Source: JBDIAG01 sp963835085 | Lineage (GTDB): Bacteria; Actinomycetota; Actinomycetes; Actinomycetales; CAWJMD01 | NCBI GenBank assembly: GCA_963835085.1 | Contig: CAWIED010000002.1 | Span: forward strand, 248,001 to 312,000 | Direction of reading: 5' to 3' | Length of the DNA stretch: 64,000 bases | In this document: one piece after another, positions 60,742 to 64,000 of the stretch | How the letters are laid out: each line of letters starts with the position of its first letter | How positions within the stretch are numbered: the stretch's first letter is position 1 | The notes under the pieces: model-generated | Databases searched by the model: none | What the model was told of the DNA's origin: nothing | What the model saw: only the letters and a program-made list of their open reading frames with translations | Translations under genes and position numbers: made by a program

Positions 60742-62970
60742 GTGGGCTCGATCGACCGCACGGCCGGCTTTTCGCCTTTGCCTGTCTCACCCATCGCTGT
60801 CGCCCTGAGCAGCTTCGTCGTCGTGGTCGTCTCCGCGGCGTTTCGCAGCGTCATCGTCAACGAGATCATGTTCGACCTCTGCCTGGCCGTTGTCATCGTC
60901 ATCACCGCGCGATTGGGTCGCCAAGGCAGGCTGCCTGACGCCGTCTCCGGTGTGATCCTGCCGGTGGCACTCAGCCTCTGGCTCGTCGGACACCTTGCTG
61001 AGACCTACCAGGTGATCCGCTTCCGCGCGCCGAAGCCCGTCTCACCCTCCGACATCGCCTTCTCCTTGGCACTCGTGGGCCTGGGGTTCATCGCCTCGCG
61101 ACTGTGGGTGCGCACCGCCACCTATTCCGACCGCGGCGCCTTGCTGCGCACCGGCCTCGACACCCTGCTGTGCTCAGCGGGCATCTTTGTTGTCTACTGG
61201 ATCGTCTTCGTGCCCTGGGTGGCCCGTCCGGATGCCTCTATGGAGGGGCTGCTGCTGTCGGGGGTCTACGCGTTCTTCAGTTCCACGGTGGCCGCGTCGC
61301 AGGTGACGCGGGCCTGGCAACGCCGCGATGCGGGAAGCTGGAGTCTGGCCGCCGCGGCCCTCCTGGCGGTGACCGGAGTGCTCATCTGGACCGTCGCCAA
61401 GTTCGGCCCCGATCTGCGCTCGCTCGGCGTCATGTTCATGACCCTGGGCGTGCTGGTGCTGCCGATGGCCATCGCGCACCCGGCCCATCACCGACTCGTG
61501 GTGGTGCAGGAGATCGGCGAGCGCGACCGGATGGGATCCCTCGCGCTGCATCTCGCGTGCTGGGCCGTGGCCTATCTGTCCATGGTCGGGCACCGGGTGA
61601 CCGTGGGCGCCGTGGTGATGGCGCTCAGCTCCATCGTCTTGATCTACCTACGAGTCTTCTTGGTCCGTAGCTCCGAGCAGCGACTCGTCCAGCGGCTGCG
61701 GGTGCTGGCCTTCACAGACCCCCTCACCGGCATCGGCAACCGGCGCTCGCTGCTCAGCCTGCTCGAGCGGCTTGGCGAGGGCTGGTTGATCACCATCGAC
61801 CTCGACGGCTTCAAAGAGGTCAACGACGAATACGGCCATGACGCAGGCGACGAGGTGCTCCGCGGCTTCGTCGAGCGCACCCAGGCGGCGCTGCCGTCCG
61901 ATGCTCACCTGGCCCGAATCGGCGGCGACGAGTTCGGCGTGCTCTTCACCGGCGATCGCGGCGATGCGGTGCAGTTGGGGGAGCGCATCGTCGAAGTGGC
62001 CCGCGACCCGCATTACGCCCGACTCACTGCGAGCGTCGGCCTCACCTGGCACGCCAGCGGCGCCGATCCCAACAAGACCGTTCGCGACAGCGACATCGCC
62101 ATGCAGGAGGCCAAGCGCGCCGGCAAGAACCGGCTCGCCGTGCTCACCACAGCCATGGTCGACAACCGCCTGCGAGACCTTCGGGTGGGTGCGCGACTGG
62201 CCAACAGTCTTGGCGACCTCACGGTGGTCTATCAGCCGATCGTGGCGCTGTCGCCGGGCTACCCGCTGGTGGCAGTGGAGGCCCTCGCTCGCTGGAACCA
62301 TCCCGAGCTCGGGCCGGTCTCACCCGCGGAGTTCATCCCGATCGCCGAGCAGCAGGGAATGGTGGGCGAGGTCGGGCGGGTGGTGCTGGCCAAGGCGATG
62401 GCCCAGCTCAAGACCTGGCTCGACGAGGGCCGGCCCCGCCAGATGAGCCTGAACGTCTCGTGGCTGCAGTTGCGCACTCCGGCCACGGTGGAAAGCCTGG
62501 CCGACGTGATCCGGCAGGAGCCCCGGGCGGCCGAATGGCTCGTGCTCGAGGTCACTGAGACCGTCTTCACCGAGGACGAAGGGGCGGTCGTCGCCATCCA
62601 GATGCTGCGCGACCTCGGGGTCTGTATCGCGGTGGACGACTTCGGCACCGGAGCCTCGAACCTGCGTCGGTTGCGTTCGTTCCCTATCGACGTGCTCAAG
62701 ATCGACCGATCATTGCTGGAGGGTCTCGGCCGGGACTCGGCTGCCGAGGCCGTGCTGTCGATGGTCAGCCGGTTGGGTGAGGCGCTCGGCATGGCCGTGA
62801 TCGCCGAGGGCGTCGAGACCGCCGCCACCGCCCGCACGCTGGGTCAGCTCGGGGTGACCGCGGCGCAGGGCTACCTGTTCGCCAAACCCATGCCCGCCGA
62901 TCAAGTGCCCGCACCCATCCAGCTGCCGCAGCCTTGGCTGGGGCGGCGCTCGCGGGCGTCGAAACCGTAG
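60742..62970 (+). CDS. membrane GGDEF-EAL (cyclic di-GMP) protein
   Basis: 742 aa. Roughly the first 310 residues form eight or nine helices (MASE-like sensor, e.g. LDTLLCSAGIFVVYWIVFV). GGDEF domain about 325-480: DPLTGIGNRRSLL, ITIDLDGFKEVNDEYGHDAG and the intact signature RIGGDEFGVLF. EAL domain about 490-735: VAVEALARWNHPELG (EAL), LNVSWLQLRTP, CIAVDDFGTGASNLRRL and KIDRSLLEGLGRD. Both catalytic signatures look intact, so synthesis and breakdown of c-di-GMP are possible. GTG 60742 lies directly on GAGAGGAG, tight spacing; a TTG near 60778 is an alternative. Confidence 0.93.
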   Translation: MGSIDRTAGFSPLPVSPIAVALSSFVVVVVSAAFRSVIVNEIMFDLCLAVVIVITARLGRQGRLPDAVSGVILPVALSLWLVGHLAETYQVIRFRAPKPVSPSDIAFSLALVGLGFIASRLWVRTATYSDRGALLRTGLDTLLCSAGIFVVYWIVFVPWVARPDASMEGLLLSGVYAFFSSTVAASQVTRAWQRRDAGSWSLAAAALLAVTGVLIWTVAKFGPDLRSLGVMFMTLGVLVLPMAIAHPAHHRLVVVQEIGERDRMGSLALHLACWAVAYLSMVGHRVTVGAVVMALSSIVLIYLRVFLVRSSEQRLVQRLRVLAFTDPLTGIGNRRSLLSLLERLGEGWLITIDLDGFKEVNDEYGHDAGDEVLRGFVERTQAALPSDAHLARIGGDEFGVLFTGDRGDAVQLGERIVEVARDPHYARLTASVGLTWHASGADPNKTVRDSDIAMQEAKRAGKNRLAVLTTAMVDNRLRDLRVGARLANSLGDLTVVYQPIVALSPGYPLVAVEALARWNHPELGPVSPAEFIPIAEQQGMVGEVGRVVLAKAMAQLKTWLDEGRPRQMSLNVSWLQLRTPATVESLADVIRQEPRAAEWLVLEVTETVFTEDEGAVVAIQMLRDLGVCIAVDDFGTGASNLRRLRSFPIDVLKIDRSLLEGLGRDSAAEAVLSMVSRLGEALGMAVIAEGVETAATARTLGQLGVTAAQGYLFAKPMPADQVPAPIQLPQPWLGRRSRASKP

Positions 62971-63017
62971 CTTGCGCCAGGTGTGCACCCGGTCGGGTGC
63001 TCCTCACCGCCTTCGTG

Positions 63018-63106
63018 TGTCCTTTATCCGACACGATTAGCAGCCAGCCGCGTCCGCTGAGCACAAAATCCGAGGCGGCCGCGCCAATCGTGTCGGATAA
63101 AGGACA
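63018..63106. repeat. 89-bp palindromic element, copy 2
   Basis: Perfect 21-bp arms 63018-63038 and 63086-63106 (core CCTTTATCCGACACGATT). Same total length as 32911-32999, with related arms and a shared CTGAGCAC inside. Located between the convergent GGDEF-EAL and protease genes. Confidence 0.9.
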
Positions 63107-63171
63107 TCGGCTGGGTCTTGATCAGCACCGAGATGCTCTGGGACGGGCCGCGCTGATCCGAGATCCGAGCG

Positions 63172-64000
63172 CTACGACCGTTTGTGGTGCTTGCCGCCGT
63201 TCGGGGTGAACACCTTGAGCAGCTTGGACGACGGGACGCCGAGCCCGGTGCAGGCGTCCCAGCCGGGCCCGGCAGAGAAGGCTCCGTTGTTCCCCGAGGT
63301 GATATCGCGGAATCCCGGCGAGGTCTTGCCAACCTTGGCGCCCTGATACAGCAGCGGCTGGGCCAGGCCAGCCCGGGTGCCCGTCTTCTGCGCCAGGCGT
63401 GCCAGCAACCCGGCCCACAGCGGTGCCACCGCGCTCGTGCCGCCGTAGACCATGTCCTTGCCGTCGACGTGCACCTTGTACCCGGTCTCGGGGTCGGCGT
63501 CGCCCGCCACGTCGGGAACGCCTCGGCCTCCCGCCGCACTGGGTGCAGCCGGAACCCCCACTCCCTGCTGCCAATTCGGCAACGGAAAGACGTCACTGAC
63601 ACCGCCGCCGGTAGCCCCACCGGTGCCGCCGTCGTTCCAGACCGTCTCGGTGGGCTTCTTGCCGCCCGACGTCAACGCCGTACCTCCGCACGCCAGCACG
63701 TGCGGACTTGAGGCGGGGAAGTCGACGTGCTGGCCCGATCCACTCGTGTCGCTGTCGCCTGAGCCGTTGTCACCGGCGGCGGCGGTGACAGTGATCCCCA
63801 AGGCGCAGGCGTCGGCGAAGGCGGCGTCCATGGCCGTTCGGGACTGCCCTGTCCACTGGTCTTCGCTCTGCCCCCAGCTGATGCTGATCGCCACCGGCGT
63901 TGGGGTGGCGTGGGCCGCCTGGGCCACCGCGTCGAGAAAACCGGCGTCCGTGTTCGGGCCGAAGTAGACGACCTGGTGGGCGGCGGGAGCTATGCCACCG
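63172..64000 (-). CDS. S53 (sedolisin-type) serine protease, C-terminal part
   Basis: About 276 residues visible; the 5' end lies beyond the window. PVAISISWGQSEDQW starts the visible core. AAAGDNGSGDSDTSG carries the oxyanion Asp, and VYGGTSAVAPLWAGLLARLA the catalytic Ser (GTSxxxP). A C-terminal Ca2+-type region (RDITSGNNGAFSAGPGWDAC then TGLGVPSSKLL) follows. The Glu/Asp part of the triad would be upstream. A secreted acid protease by family. The frame is open to the window end, so the ATG at 63927 is internal. Confidence 0.9.
   Translation of the reverse strand, partial: GGIAPAAHQVVYFGPNTDAGFLDAVAQAAHATPTPVAISISWGQSEDQWTGQSRTAMDAAFADACALGITVTAAAGDNGSGDSDTSGSGQHVDFPASSPHVLACGGTALTSGGKKPTETVWNDGGTGGATGGGVSDVFPLPNWQQGVGVPAAPSAAGGRGVPDVAGDADPETGYKVHVDGKDMVYGGTSAVAPLWAGLLARLAQKTGTRAGLAQPLLYQGAKVGKTSPGFRDITSGNNGAFSAGPGWDACTGLGVPSSKLLKVFTPNGGKHHKRS

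Noticed and set aside
1..64000. tRNA or rRNA genes
   Set aside because: I saw no cloverleaf with conserved T-loop bases and no rRNA signature; a tRNAscan run would be needed to be sure.

Overview
The window is from a high-GC actinomycete. The signs are wall-to-wall GC-rich coding with many GTG and TTG starts and ATGA/GTGA gene overlaps, a Bpa-type proteasome activator ending in GQYL, a Ddn-like F420-type reductase, a mycothiol-type DinB protein, and a c-di-AMP (ydaO) riboswitch in front of an Rpf-like lysin. I cannot name the genus. Nearly all calls rest on reading motifs by eye; no searches were run.

Layout. 1-8.2 kb: end of panB, aldo/keto reductase, GDT1-type cation transporter, a repeat-rich MITE-like block, SGNH hydrolase + DMT transporter, membrane-anchored esterase, and a divergent MFS/GntR pair with a clear palindromic operator. 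8.4-19.7 kb: nitrate assimilation (transporter, molybdopterin nitrate reductase, FAD/BFD partner, NirB, NirD, HemD fused to a winged helix), then a Ddn-like protein and an L-2-hydroxyglutarate oxidase. 19.7-25.4 kb: DinB protein, RpiB-like protein, a second inverted copy of the MITE-like block, an IS4-type element sitting on the 3' end of murI, then murI and ilvA. 25.6-31.9 kb: fructose PTS (EI divergent from FruR-fruK-fruA-HPr). 32-32.9 kb: HAD phosphatase.

33.2-50.4 kb is an accessory island. It holds a truncated toxin-like gene joined to an IS3 fragment, and a five-gene RHS polymorphic-toxin locus (LamG remnant, RHS with an in-frame TGA, putative immunity, secreted second toxin, putative immunity). 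It continues with a DinG-like helicase fragment split by an IS1634-type element that itself carries a complete IS1380-type element, an integrase remnant, two small unknown gene pairs and an IS5-type pseudogene.

50.5-64 kb returns to core genes: pabB-pabC, a Gfo/Idh/MocA oxidoreductase, riboswitch + Rpf/LysM protein, a four-gene ABC importer (binding lipoprotein, two permeases, ATPase), HAD phosphatase, Bpa, a membrane GGDEF-EAL protein and the 3' part of an S53 protease.

The most interesting signals are the two MITE-like blocks carrying 73-bp hairpin repeats and IS4-like ends, two 89-bp palindromic elements at distant loci, the RHS double toxin/immunity operon with its TGA-for-Cys codon, and the nested insertion sequences with readable target duplications.
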